A stretch of DNA of 64,000 nucleotides from Branchipolynoe longqiensis (taxonomy: Eukaryota > Annelida > Polychaeta > Phyllodocida > Polynoidae): assembly GCA_030323885.1 (NCBI GenBank), contig CM059186.1:148891407-148955406 (forward strand). Reading direction: 5' to 3'. This document shows positions 52,455 to 63,621 of this stretch, piece after piece (within the stretch, counting starts at the first letter, position 1; each line of letters opens with the position of its first letter). Under the pieces are notes generated by a model. That model saw only the letters and a list, made by a program, of their open reading frames with translations. It was not told the origin of the DNA and ran no database searches. The position numbers were made by a program, and so were the translations under genes.

Positions 52455-52879
52455 TAACATTAAAATACACAATGAATGCATGCAGCATTGAAGGGCAACA
52501 CATCAGATTAATGAATAGAGTTAGTAACACGTAGGCCATATCAGGGATACATCATAGATATATCGTTATGATCGTGAGCATTCATAACTGCTTTATAGTG
52601 CTGTCTCACTGGATAAACACCACACTAAGTAACATTATCACGACACTGAGCCAATCAGTTCAAGCGCATCTCCTCCTATGTGGTGTCTTATTAAGCCGCC
52701 ATATTTTAGTGGCAGACAGATGTGCATACCACCGCACGACCCTCTGACAGCTCAATTAAATGAAAACACTAAGATAGATTTATATTGCGATGTATTCTAC
52801 GTGCAATATCCCAGAATACATGAAGGAAGTCACATAATTGATTACCATAAAAACTTGCGGTAAAATCAATTACTCGATT

Positions 52880-53290
52880 TGGACTCATCATCTGGTTAAG
52901 CACATTGTAGCTCTGGAAAATGTACGTCACGCGACAAGGACGATCCTAGGATTGGAAGGGATAGCATATGAAGATCCTGAGGAGACTTAAGCTACCAACA
53001 TTGTCATATGAGAGATATGATAGAGACTTATAAGATTATTACTGGAGTCCATGGCAGTGATGTCATAACAGGTTTATTCAACCTCAGAATAAATAGTAAT
53101 ACCAGAGGCGAGCAGTATAAGATCTTCAAGGAGAGGCCAGGAAACGTGAGGTCAGGAAACACTCATTTTTCTTTCGAGTGACAAATCCATGGAAGTCTCA
53201 CAAAACAAGTGGTTGAAGCACCAATGGTAGAAGCATTTGAGAGAAGGTTGGATATACATTGGAGAGGATGAATGCAATTATATGACTTCA
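52880..53290 (+). mobile_element. LINE ORF2 C-terminal remnant (CR1/RTE-like)
   Basis: In shifting plus-strand phases it reads RATRTILGLEGMAYED, LKLPTLSYERYDRDLIETYK, VITGLFNLRINSNTRG, VTNPWKSLTKQVVEAP and FERRLDIHW. This is the order of the C-terminal region of CR1/RTE-like LINE ORF2. Stops and indels break it. No long frame survives. Confidence 0.75.
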
Positions 53291-53666
53291 GGGCTCCATC
53301 GACCTCCATATATGTGCAAAAATAACTATGTGAATAGGTATTTTTTACCATAATGAGCTGCCATTAGATGCCCAATAGGACCTAGATCAGCCAGAAGAGG
53401 ATCTGTAACTGTAAGTTAATATGTAAGTTAATTACATACTCTAGACTGGTGATGATGCAGCAGAGATAATCTGGATGGTAGATTAATTTATGCGTCTGTA
53501 TCATTATTCTTTAAGTACCTGAGAGGAAAGGGAGCACAGGCATTGGACGGATTTGTTGTTAGTGGTTTAGTAGATTAGTGGTGTGTGGGATTAGAGAGGA
53601 TGAGAAAGGGTTCCAAAGTAGTTATGGTTGGGATTGGAGCCAGGGCAGGGGCAGCATGGTGAATAA

Positions 53667-54583
53667 GTTGGTTGGTTGTTGGAGGTTTACATCCTGGCAA
53701 CATCTAAGGTCATATCAGGACAAGTACTGACTTGGTATGCAGGTATTGCAGGTATAGCAATACCTCAGGGAGATTGACACCCCTGCCTTGCAGAGTTGTA
53801 AACCACTGCCTTGTGGTACAGGTTCTTGACAGAACCGAAGGCTAAGGGAGCAAACCCTAAACAGAAAACCATGTCACTGTGGCAGCATTAAGGGCGGTTG
53901 ATGTATGGAACTCCCAACATCTCCGACCAGCCACTGCAGGGACAAATAGTTTTGCGCCTGTCTTAAGATGTTCTTGCCAGTGTGAAACCTCTATTTGCTC
54001 CCCGAGAGAGTGCCGCTGGTAACTTGCAAAAGCCAGCAGCACTTCAACACTTTTGCAGGCAGCTTTCATGAAATGTTGTCATCAGACAGGCTACCAAAGC
54101 AGATCCTCTATTCTCAACTGTCTTCTGGTTACAGAAAGAAAGGGCGCCCTCATCTCCGGTTCAAGGATACCATCAAGAGAAACCTGAAGCTGAGAGACAT
54201 TAAGACCAACTCATGGATGCAACTCTCACAGCAGAGAGCTAAATGGAGAGCGGCAGTCAAGTAATGAAAGCAGTCTTTGTCGCATCGCGACCGACAGCAT
54301 GATGATGATGACTGACTTATGACAGTGTGCACTCATGGCGACAATATAGTGCTGCCGCACTGGAAAATCAGGCTGCCAGCACCATGACCTGATATCCCAC
54401 TCAGTCACATTATCATGACACTGAGCTAACCAGTCATTTCCCAAATCCGATTAAAGCTAATCACCAAGCTAGGAAGCGACAAGTATCAATTTTGTAAGTC
54501 ATTGGTTTGACTCGACCGGGAATCGAACTCCCGATCTCCCGCACGGGAGGCCTGCACTGTACCGATTCGGCCACCGTGCCTGG
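53667..54583 (-). mobile_element. Major SINE split by a LINE insertion
   Basis: The reverse SINE runs 53667-53733 (GTTGGAGGTTTACATCCTGG to AAGTACTGACTT) and 54311-54583 (ACTGACTTATGACAGTGTGC to the head complement). ACTGACTT occurs on both sides of the insert. Confidence 0.85.
53734..54310 (+). mobile_element. LINE 3' end inserted in a SINE
   Basis: 577 bp bounded by the 8-bp repeat ACTGACTT. The plus-strand frame at 53995-54264 reads RLPKQILYSQLSSGYRKKGR, PHLRFKDTIKRNLKLRDIKT and QQRAKWRAAVK, a C-terminal segment common in animal LINE ORF2 proteins. The 3' end is (GAT)n. A different family from the LINE at 44047. Confidence 0.8.
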
Positions 54584-54944
54584 TTTGTAAATAAGTCAAC
54601 AATGTTGGTCATGTTCCTGGCCTTTTAAGGCGCTGCCTTCCTTTACGTAGTTGTACTTGGGAACCGACTGCATTGTCTGATTCCCAACCTCGCCACTTGC
54701 CATGTTGAGCTTTAGTAAAGTTGTTCCCTTCATTCTCCTAACAGCTTATGAACTAGCTGAACTTAGTTTCAATATCAATGCACACCCACACTTACCATTC
54801 GCAAAAGCCTTGTGATGAATATTATGAACACTGCAAAGCTAAAGGATATATGGATCCATTCAACACCATACTTATTACCTTCATTTATTAAGCAGGAGAG
54901 ATTTCAATCATGCCACAGACAATTGGTTGGTCTTCCTCATTCCA

Positions 54945-55041
54945 AATATTTGTATGCTTTCACATGTAAAAGCGATGGTTTGAATTAAAATCAAACAGCT
55001 CTCGCTGTCGACACGGTGTAAAGCAACCACCAATCAATCAA
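54945..55041 (+). mobile_element. 97-bp LINE tail with 11-bp target duplication
   Basis: TGCTTTCACATGTAAAAGCGATGG to ACACGGTGTAAAGCAACCACC and (AATC)n. This is the 3' end of the family at 44047-45030. TCCTCATTCCA occurs at 54934-54944 and 55042-55052. Confidence 0.85.
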
Positions 55042-55153
55042 TCCTCATTCCACTGCCCCTTGCCCTATCCTAGTAATGCTGAACGCCAGGCTAGGTAGCG
55101 ACAAGTATAAATTTGTATGTCATTACTTTGATTCGATCGGGGTTCAGACCTAA

Positions 55154-55413
55154 AGGCCCGGTCACACTATGCCGTATTGCATCAGCATATGCTGACGTAT
55201 GTGATTTTGCGCCAACACATTGGTGTATGCTGAGACAAGTTATGGGTATGTTATGGGTATGTTTGACATAAGTAGTATTCGTTAAAGCCCACTGGTGTAC
55301 GCTGAAATGAGCTATGGGTAAGTTTGGCATAAGTCATATTTTTTAGCGTGTTCAAAATTCTGCCGTATGACAGCATATGTCGCCATACGCTGATGTAATA
55401 CGGCATAGGGCCT
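55154..55413. mobile_element. Word-type MITE (GTATGCTGA) with TAA target duplication
   Basis: AGGCCCGGTCACACTATGCCG at the left is inverted imperfectly as CGGCATAGGGCCT at the right. TAA precedes (55151-55153) and follows (55414-55416). Interior words are CAGCATATGCTGA, GTGTACGCTGA, GTTATGGGTA and GTTTGGCATAAGT. Confidence 0.8.
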
Positions 55414-55828
55414 TAACGGTTTGAATCCCATGATCTACCAAAACGGGAAGCGGGTTCTCAATGCATTCAGCCATTTATTACTACCAAATATTAAGGTATT
55501 TTATTACTCGGCGATACCAAATTGTGGTAATATATTTTAGACTTACTGAATGCGAAGAAAGGCAAGGAATATTTCTTTCATCTTTGTCATTATAGAAATG
55601 AACGGAAAATTCAGTTTTTAAGTAGTTTTATTTTGAAAATGTACCATTACAGAGTAAATTGATAGTAAAAATTGAGAAATAGCATTTATTTTTTGTATCA
55701 ATATGCTTTGTGTGGTAGTGTTTATTTGCAGGTGCAATATAAAGTTGAATACATGCATTATTTTTTCTTGCCCACCTCTATAACCAGAGATTATGGAGTA
55801 TCAGACTAGTTCAGTCAGAGCTTGTTTA

Positions 55829-56517
55829 TACCCCTGTCACACTACGACGTAATGAGCAAACATGAGCCTAATGTGGTCATTTTTCGTCATTACGTTGACA
55901 TACATTGGGTTACGTTATGATGACGTCAGAATGATGTTAGACTGACGTCGAGCTACATCACGTTACGTCGTGTTACGTCGAGTTATGTCGACGTTTTGGA
56001 CAATTTCAAAACTTTCGACGTACCTCGAACGTAAGGTTTACGTTCGCCGTATGTTCTGTACACGTTCAGCGAACGTCAATGACGTTAAACAGACATTATT
56101 AAAACGTTGGTCACTACGTTCAACTACGTTGCACTACATTGCACTACGTTGACCCACATTAAAGCCAGTGGAAACGTGCAGTCCGCGTAGTGAAACTGTC
56201 GGGATAACAGACGCCCAATGTACGTCCAACGTACGTTTACCGATTTGCCACCGTTTCATGATGTAAATAACATAAAGTTGACGTAAAGCAACATAGTTCT
56301 GGCGATGGAATAACGTACATAACGTTCCCTGAGCGTAATTACGTTGTCCTCTGTCGTTGAATGACGCTATCACTATGCTTTACCGCCATTACTCTCTCGT
56401 CCACTACACTGCATCCACGTTCAACTTGTGCCCAAATTTGCATACTATGCCGAGAAGTTCGACGTTTTTCACGTTCTCCCTACACTGACGTCGTTACGTC
56501 GTAGTGTGACAGGGCCT
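55829..56517. mobile_element. Word-type MITE (ACGTCGA), copy 1
   Basis: TACCCCTGTCACACTACGACGT at the left, ACGTCGTAGTGTGACAGGG at the right. The interior is dominated by TTACGTCGAG, GAACGTAAGG, GACGTACCTCG and CTACGTTGCACTACG in both orientations. Open frames inside (55970 and 56373) are products of the repeated word. Confidence 0.85.
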
Positions 56518-57330
56518 TTAAATTGAAAGTTGTACCAGTCAAACAGTACCAGCTAAACATTAGCAGGGAATACTGTTTTTCTTCTAAAAAAATAGTTTAT
56601 TCACTGAATAAAATGATTTTCCACACATGCGCATTGCCTGGTTGGTAACCAGTAAACATAGCTAATCGCATTAGTATTATCACAGATTGCTTGTAGGTGG
56701 GTACTCTGTGCTATATATATAAATATTATACTTTTCGGTTAAATAGTTTTATTCACAATGTTTTGGAAGCATTAGAGATACACACACAGTAATAAAAACA
56801 CAGCCATCTCAGCTACAGTCCACTTTTTCCCCCAGTGTGCCAGTCTGTAAAAAACACATTTCTCCTCATCTGGTTGTATAATGAAACCAGCTACAGAATT
56901 ATAGGTATAGTGACAAGTTATGTAAAATTTACCAGCATATTTATTTAACATTATTTACCTTTCTTTCCTGTATGTTTGGTCTCTGTATAATCAGTGTATG
57001 ACGATTATCACAGATGCTACGTCAGTTGTAGCCCGGCTACGGTTAGTGATCTGTCAGTTTTATTAATTTATTTACAATGTTTTGGAATCACTGGACATGC
57101 AGACACTGACGAAAATATAAAGAGCTGAAATTCAATGCATTTTACGTTTTTATCAGTTTGAAAAATTATCAAAATTAACAATTCAATTGAAGTATGGCAC
57201 CTATCTTTGTTTGGCCAGGCAGGGCTATTCGGAAGTGCAAGTCAGGTGACAGTGATAGCTGGTAAACCTGTCTATAATAAGCATCTGGGTGTATTGCATT
57301 TGCAAGCCTACATGAATCAGATTCTAACTC
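56518..57330. other. No gene recognised
   Basis: Two related stretches, ATAGTTTTATTCACAATGTTTTGGAAGCATT (56740) and TTAATTTATTTACAATGTTTTGGAATCACT (57062), with a third at 59770, mark a low-copy repeat with GCGCATTGCCTGGTTGG-like words (56631, 59660). A plain AT-rich background otherwise. Confidence 0.4.
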
Positions 57331-57331
57331 G

Positions 57332-57643
57332 GACACGGTGGCCGAATCGGTAGAGCGCAGGCTTCCCGTGTGGAAGGTCGGGAGTTGGAATCCCAGCCGA
57401 GTCAAACCAATGACTAATAAAATTTATATTATTGTCTTGCTACCTAGCCTGGCATTTGGCAATAATAGGATAGGACAAGGACTGGTTAGCACAGGGTCAG
57501 GATAATGTGACTGTGGGTTATCAGGGTCTGGTCTTCCCTGGGACAACACTATAAAGTCGCCATGAGTGCACACTGTCACAAGTCGGTACGCGTCCTGATA
57601 TGACCATAGATGTTGCTAGGACGTAAAACAACAAAACAAATAT
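57332..57643 (+). mobile_element. Major SINE, full-length copy
   Basis: The head CACGGTGGCCGAATCGGTAGAG and B-box region GAGTTGGAATCCCAGCC are followed by the usual body, and the tail TTGCTAGGACGTAAAACAAC ends in an A-rich run. This is the best-preserved head in the window. Confidence 0.9.
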
Positions 57644-58584
57644 TCTGCCTAATATGGTCGTTGTTGTCGACACTCAGCAGTTGGATATTTATTTCAGAAT
57701 TTGAAATGAAGAGTTGGCATTGTGTTAGTTGTAAAGAGCATGAAAATACCCTCAAAGTGGTATCTCACTTGTCAAAATAGTACACTAGTATATAGTGGTG
57801 CACACATTTAGGTATTTGGGCATTTATTTAAGAATATTTAGATATGATTATTTGGGTATGAACAGTTGCAATTGTGTTAGTTGTAAAAGCATAAAAATAC
57901 TTTCAAAACTGTACCTCATTTGTCAAAATATCCTAACTAGGAACCAAGATATGCGGTCTTGAAAACCAGCATGTTATGTGTTACTCCCACAGGCCTGGTC
58001 CTGTGACAGGGCTGCTGAACAACCCATCAGATAAAGTGTCAGAAGGCTGGGTTATGTTTAGCATATTAATTATTTTGTGCCAAATATACTACACGCAGCC
58101 ACTGTATGCAGAACCAACTATTTTGGTGACACATATGTAGTAAGTAGCAAGACAAGAAAGACTGTGTGGTTCAAATTTTGTCCAAGTCGTCTTCTTGGTT
58201 GTCCAGCGATGGCGACGACAACAGCAACTCATCATTTGTTGTGAACTGGCCGATGACTGACGAGTTCAATTTGTGCTCGGAATATGCGGTGGCACATTGG
58301 ACATGCGTGTATGTAACTGCTATCAGAGAGTCTGGTAGATGAAGGAGACGATCTTTTTGTCCAAGTGCCCACCTCCTGACATAGGCTCATAGCTTGGTAT
58401 TTTCAGGCCGTGATGGAATAACATGCTATTGGCTGTGCACACCCAACCACACAAAACTTAGGTGGTTTGAGAATAGTTCTGAATTGTAATAAGCCATGTT
58501 CAGGCTTCATTTCAGGCTTAGTTTGTATTTACAAAAATAACTACATCATATATTTGAATAAAAAAGAACATATTTGTAATATCA
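57644..58584. other. No gene recognised
   Basis: An internal duplication of about 110 bp is visible: ATTTGGGCATTTATTTAAG / TTGTGTTAGTTGTAAA-GAGCATGAAAATAC at 57700-57790 recurs at 57840-57935. Nothing else is supportable. Confidence 0.4.
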
Positions 58585-58585
58585 C

Positions 58586-58888
58586 GGCCATGTTCAAGGT
58601 ACGCCTTGGAGGCGCCTCGGAGAAATTCCAGACGTTGTGCTAGTCTGAACGACTTTAGCTGTTGGTTGCCTCAGAAATGGCCACCCCTCTTAGGGGGAGG
58701 CCATTTGCAATTGAAAAGAAGAGCTCTGATTGGCTGAAACTACTGAATTTGGCAGCCACTTTCGAGGTGCTTTTTGCCTCCTGTCTGAAAAGGGAGACGT
58801 CTCGGAGTCGACTATGAGGCACACCCTGAATGCAAATAGGCCAAAAGTATATCGCGTAGCCGACTCGGAGGTGTACCCTGAACGTGGC
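58586..58888. mobile_element. MITE with CCATGTTCAAGGTACGCC ends
   Basis: GCCATGTTCAAGGTACGCC at the left and GGTGTACCCTGAACGTGGC at the right are imperfect inverses. The interior has GCCTCGGAG and CTCGGAG words in both orientations. Single copy in the window. Confidence 0.65.
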
Positions 58889-59296
58889 TCAGGTGGTACA
58901 CAGCTCCATACCTGCGTATATGGAAATTAGGCACCTGTGATGTCCAATAAAATCACCATCACTCACTCAGATATATTAACTTTGCATTCTGGTTGCTATG
59001 TATAGTCATACAAGATACATGTCTGTTCAGAGGTGTCTGCGTTAGCACCAATCTCCATCACATATTTCGCAACACTAGACAACTATTTACAATTCTACGA
59101 TTTGGCACGAATGGATACAAGAGATGGCAAAATTCTTCTGGAAGTGAAGTTCCATCAGTAGGCCTACTGTTCTTAGTCCTCTTGGTCGCTTTGTTCTTGC
59201 TGCTTCTAGAAGAAACCAAATGTAATTCCTTCACATTAAGATCTGCTCACTTGATTTTAATGTGCATTCTTGTAAGGAATATTCGCTCTTTGCTAA

Positions 59297-59619
59297 AGCT
59301 GCATTGTCCAATGAAAACATCAAATTTTCGAAACCAAAACACCACATGGATAGATACCAGTCTATATAGCCAACATAACTACTGATGCACTCTTTAAGCA
59401 TTTGTCACTGCATAGAAGGGGTTTAATACAACATATTACTGCTAGAGTCTCTCTGGTGTCCAGCATTCTGAAGTGCATGCCAACTTCAACATTTCTTCAC
59501 AGTGAGTCATTTATAATTACAGTTATTTCAAAATAAAGCAGGGTAGATAATTACAATCACCCTAATATATTTATATAAAAAATATTACAGAAACTGAAAA
59601 CCATTGGACTATGCAAAAT
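59297..59619 (+). mobile_element. Family-A MITE, diverged copy
   Basis: CTAAAGCTGCATTGTCCAATG to AAACCATTGGACTATGCAAA. The interior landmarks are in order, but the copy is about 30 bp shorter. Confidence 0.75.
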
Positions 59620-60074
59620 ATTCATATTCTGTTGTTGTTTATATCATGATTTCCTGCGCATGCGCATTGGCTGTTTGCCAGAAGTAACTGGTAACCATAG
59701 TCGATAGTATTATTAACTGGGATATAATTAGGGTTCTGTGGCACTTATTTATTTGGTAATTTGTTAATTTGTTTATTTATTTATTCCCAATGTTTTGAAG
59801 GCATTGAAAACGTATACACAGTGGTGAAATCAATGATTGATTATTGATGGTTCAACGCCATGTCTGCAACAAGGGAATATTTATAGTGAAAAGCTAGTGG
59901 TATCTATTCTGTCAGTCTTGACATGCCTACCTTGAAATTTACACGAAATTCCAAACTGATCAGATCTGTGCAAAATGACAGCAAAAGCCATCCCTTGTGC
60001 AATTTTGAAATGGTTAGATTTGTGTCAACTGACAGCGAAATCCAACTCATGAAAAATAGCCAAAATCACAAATG

Positions 60075-60360
60075 GTGATAAAGCCCAGTTGTTTTTAGGA
60101 ACTTTCACGATATGTGTTCTACATTAGTAAAGAGGTCTCAAAGGCTATTTACATTAAAACAGTGCTGACGCAAAGCCGTTAAATCTACACATTCAAGCAG
60201 AATATGTTTGAGTGTTAGTGGGCGCTGACACCCAATGCACTCGGGGGGACCCGATTGGAGGGGGGGGGGGGAGGTTCTCCCTTGAGTAAAAATGCATGAG
60301 TTAGCCAAGAATGGCCAATATGACCTCGACTGAGGACCACTTGGTCCAGCCGACATCCAT
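60075..60360 (-). mobile_element. LINE ORF2 tail, same family as 44047
   Basis: The minus-strand frame reads HSWLTHAFLLKGE in one phase and GPPECIGCQRPLTLKHILLE in another. This corresponds to LTHAFLLKGELPPPKCIGCQ at 44570-44650. The phases are separated by a G run at 60259-60271. Upstream RNase H sequence is absent. Confidence 0.75.
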
Positions 60361-60926
60361 GACCACCTGAGTCAGTGTAGAGAGGCCCGCCACCTTATGG
60401 TAGTGTTTCTGATATATCCAGGGTTCCCAGTGACCAAAATTAGAAAACCACTGTAAATCTAGAGGGGTAGCCTACAGGGGCATGCTGCCCATCCGTAATT
60501 ACTTTTAAACCTACGATTAAAATGGTGCAATCTGGCATCTACTTGGGCATATTTTGGCCTTGAAATTCCAACTGCTGTAGGACTTGAAAGTCCAGCAAAT
60601 TATTAAAAGTAACATTCTCACTCACTCACTTTCACTGAATTACAACATCAACAAAACAAAGATCATTTAATTTGTAATTATCCACAGTAAAATTCTGATT
60701 CAGTTTACAAATTTCGATCCTCACCTCAGATTTCTTTTTGGTGTGGGGGGGGGGGGGGAGATTTCGTGGGCAGGAACGTTTTTGCTGAAATCAGAGATTT
60801 CGCAGAGAAATGGCACCCCTGTATATTTAGGCAACTATGATGCTATATTTTATAACAATGCTCTTTATCATGAATGCAGTCCTTGAGATGAGGGATTGTA
60901 ATATAGGTGGACACGTTAATAATCAC

Positions 60927-61076
60927 CTTTTTGTTGGCAAGTTTTGCCTGGAGTTTCTGGGCGAACCTTGCTCGTTCTCGTTCTCGAGATCTTTTCACGA
61001 GATCTTCATTTTCACGCTCCTTCTCGACGAGTTTTCGTGCCAATTCGGCATTTCTGGCGGTGCTCTCTGGGTTGTC
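60927..61076 (-). CDS. Host gene exon C, coiled-coil segment
   Basis: 150 bases, 50 codons, phase 0. Acceptor TCTCCGTGCAG|GACAAC, donor CAACAAAAAG|GTGATT. Product DNPESTARNAELARKLVEKE then RSRERERARFAQKLQAKLAN, about half charged residues with no helix breakers after residue 6, so a single helix or coiled coil. It joins in phase with exon B upstream. Downstream the next recognised exon is 12 kb away, which leaves open whether exons C and D share a transcript. Confidence 0.75.
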
Positions 61077-61134
61077 CTGCACGGAGAGAAAACAACAGCT
61101 TTTTAGAAAATAGTTGTCAAATATATTAAATTTG

Positions 61135-61500
61135 TCAAAGCTGCATCAGTGTGCATAGTCTGAAGAAAGCATCAAATTTTCAAAAGCAAAACCATTATCT
61201 ATATTTGATTCTACATATCTGATTTATATCATGGTGCACTTATTAAGCATTTCTCGCCACATAGAAGGGAATACTGAGGCAATTTAATAGAACCTGTTAC
61301 TGCATAAGCCTATGGTGTCTTAGGTTTAGCGTGTTTGCCTAAATTAATTTGACATGTTTGCACTTCAAGTATGTCAAATGTTAGCCATTTAAAACAAAAG
61401 GTACTTCAAACTAAAGTAAGGTAGATTATAATGATCAACCTAATATATTTATCTCGGAAAAATGACAGAAACTCAAAACCATAGGACTATGCAACTATAA
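61135..61500 (+). mobile_element. Family-A MITE in the intron between exons B and C
   Basis: TCAAAGCTGCATCAGTGTGC (left end disturbed by a small insertion) to AACCATAGGACTATGCAACTATAA. It occupies more than half of the 673-bp intron. Confidence 0.8.
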
Positions 61501-61749
61501 ATTAGGTACTAATTACAACCAACATTAATATTTCTGACAAAAGAAAAACAGGCAACATCACACCCTGCTGGTCACCTTATTATTTGTATTTATTTATAAT
61601 TATTTATTCATGGCAGGGTTCAACAACCAATACATTAAATAAGCACACTATACACACTTAGTACTCGCCTCCACAGTTGACCTTTAAACCCCTGTTTCAG
61701 ATGTGTGCGCATGCTCCACGTACAAGGTATATCTGTCGGGTGCTCTTAC

Positions 61750-61989
61750 CTCCAATGGCAGAAGTCTCTTCTGAAGTGCCTCGCGGCGTTTTCTGGTGAC
61801 CTCCTTCTTCAACTTCCGGCGGAAGTTCTCTACCCTGTCGACGTGTGCCGACACGAGCTGCCCCAGCTGTTCGGTGGGGATGGGCCGTGTCCGCTGCCGC
61901 TCACACAGCGTCCCGTAGAAGTCGTCGTCCATTTGCCGCAGTCTTTCTTCTAGAGACGCAGCGTCCCCGTTACCAATTTGTCGTCCTTC
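61750..61989 (-). CDS. Host gene exon B, charged helical segment
   Basis: 240 bases, 80 codons, phase 0. Acceptor TTTGCTTGCAG|GAAGGA, donor CCATTGGAG|GTAAGA, both strong. Product EGRQIGNGDAASLEERLRQM, DDDFYGTLCERQRTRPIPTE, QLGQLVSAHVDRVENFRRKL and KKEVTRKRREALQKRLLPLE. It reads as two or three helices with an RPIPTEQL break. The frame remains open beyond the donor, but the consensus splice site and the phase agreement with exon C favour the exon end given. Family not recognised. Confidence 0.75.
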
Positions 61990-62097
61990 CTGCAAGCAAA
62001 GAGGCCACCATTATCTAGATCGGGTACAGACTAGATGGAACTGGAAGACTTTGTCCAGCATTGAAAACAAGCGCCCTCGCGAGGGCTTATACATTAT

Positions 62098-62779
62098 GGG
62101 GGTGTCACACTATGACGTAACGCAGTAGCGTAAGCCAACGTAGGTGAAATTTGGCCATTACGTCGAGATACGTCAAGGAACGTCGAGATATGTTACGCGT
62201 TCATTAAGCCTATGTTGAGGTACATCGAGATACGTCGAGGTACGTCGAGATACAGTGACACAGATCAAGGTTTTGGACATACCCAAAACTTTCGACATAG
62301 CTCGACGTAATAAACATGTGGCTTATACATTAGCATATGCTATGTATACATTAGACATATGTCGAGTACGCTAGACATATGTGACACATATGTTGAACTA
62401 TGTTGAACTACGTCAGGCGTAAGTCAAGCCGGCAGAAACGTACACTCCGCGTATTGACAACGTATTGAAAATGTAAGGATAACGTATGGATAACATATGT
62501 CTAATGTACGTTTGGCATTTCTCCAACGGGTTTTGACGTATTCAACATATAAAGTAACATATATGTTCACCGGCATTCTGTGAGTGTTCTGTGAGCATTT
62601 TTTTAGTGTTCTCATACGTTACCACTACGTTAGATCAACGTTTCGCCTCCATCCACTACATTGCACTGACTTCCCAACTTGGCCCTGAAATGCCGAGAAT
62701 TTCTACGTATCTCGACGTAAATAAGTGATTTCTACATTCCCCACTCACTGGCCTGTTACGTCATAGTGTGACAGGGGTA
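62098..62779. mobile_element. Word-type MITE (ACGTCGA), copy 2
   Basis: GGGGTGTCACACTATGACGTAAC at the left, TTACGTCATAGTGTGACAGGGG at the right, with TTA adjoining both ends. The interior is built from GATACGTCGAGGTACGTCGA, GTTGAACTACG and ACATATGTC words. It lies in the intron between exons A and B. Confidence 0.85.
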
Positions 62780-62847
62780 TTATTGGAGTAAATACCTTGT
62801 CACACAAAAAAAAACACAAAAAAAGTTACTCTTATCCAGAGTAGGGA

Positions 62848-63166
62848 TGGTTGGTTGCTTGTTGGGGTTTTATGTCCTGGCAACATCTAAGGTCAAATCA
62901 TGACGGGTACCGATTTGTGACAGTGTGCACTCATGGCGACTTTATAGTGCTGCCCCACTAGGAAATCAGGCCACCGGCACCATGACCCGATACCCCACTC
63001 AGTCACATTATCTTGACACTGAGCTAACCAGTCCTTGCCCTATCCTATTAATGCCGAGCGCCAAGCGAGGAAGTGACAAGTCATTGGATTAACTCGACTT
63101 GGAACCAAACTCCCGATCTCCCACACGCGAGGCCCACGCTCTACCGATTCGGCCACCACGCTCAAT
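62848..63166 (-). mobile_element. Major SINE, full-length reverse copy
   Basis: GGTTGCTTGTTGGGGTTTTATG to the head complement CTACCGATTCGGCCACCACGC. Complete body. Confidence 0.9.
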
Positions 63167-63191
63167 TGTAAAGTCTAGATGAAAGATTCAC

Positions 63192-63366
63192 CCCTATTCA
63201 GAGTAGGTGGGTGAATCGTTGGGTTTGAAATTAAAACCCTGGTCGAATCAAACAAATGACTTAAGAATTGATACTTGTCGCTACCTAGCCTGGCACTCGG
63301 CATTATTAGGATAGGGCAAGGACCGCTGAAATGAGAAAGAACAATTATCCGCTGATTTGTATCAAT
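63192..63366 (+). mobile_element. SINE subfamily 2 copy
   Basis: GTTTGAAATTAAAACCCTGGTCG, GACTTAAGAATTGATACTTGTC, then the subfamily-2 end AAGGACCGCTGAAATGAGAAAG and TTATCCGCTGATTTG. Confidence 0.7.
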
Positions 63367-63621
63367 ATCGCAAATACATGTTCATTAAATGCTACCAAAA
63401 TATATTTTATAGACAAAAACAGCCATATATGGTGTTCTCGCTTACTTGTTAAGCACTGGACTGCATTTCAAGACACTTAATGTGATTAATTGTTTTTACT
63501 ACCAATTTTTATGGCAATTTTTATGTAAGTCACCCTTTGAGACACGACAAATATGGCCTTTAATTTTCCCCGACTGCAAGTGATCTTACAAAATTCATCC
63601 AGTTTGTGTGGATTATTGGAA

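Larger units (their letters stand above)
54885..55475 (-). mobile_element. SINE subfamily 2 with two nested insertions
   Basis: Reverse SINE pieces lie at 54885-54944, 55042-55150 and 55417-55475. The first gap is a LINE tail (54945-55041) flanked by TCCTCATTCCA. The second is a word-type MITE (55154-55413) flanked by TAA. Confidence 0.8.

Noticed and set aside
57332..57420. tRNA gene
   Set aside because: The A- and B-box sequence is the head of a SINE. It has the SINE body attached, occurs in many copies, and the cloverleaf is not intact by eye.
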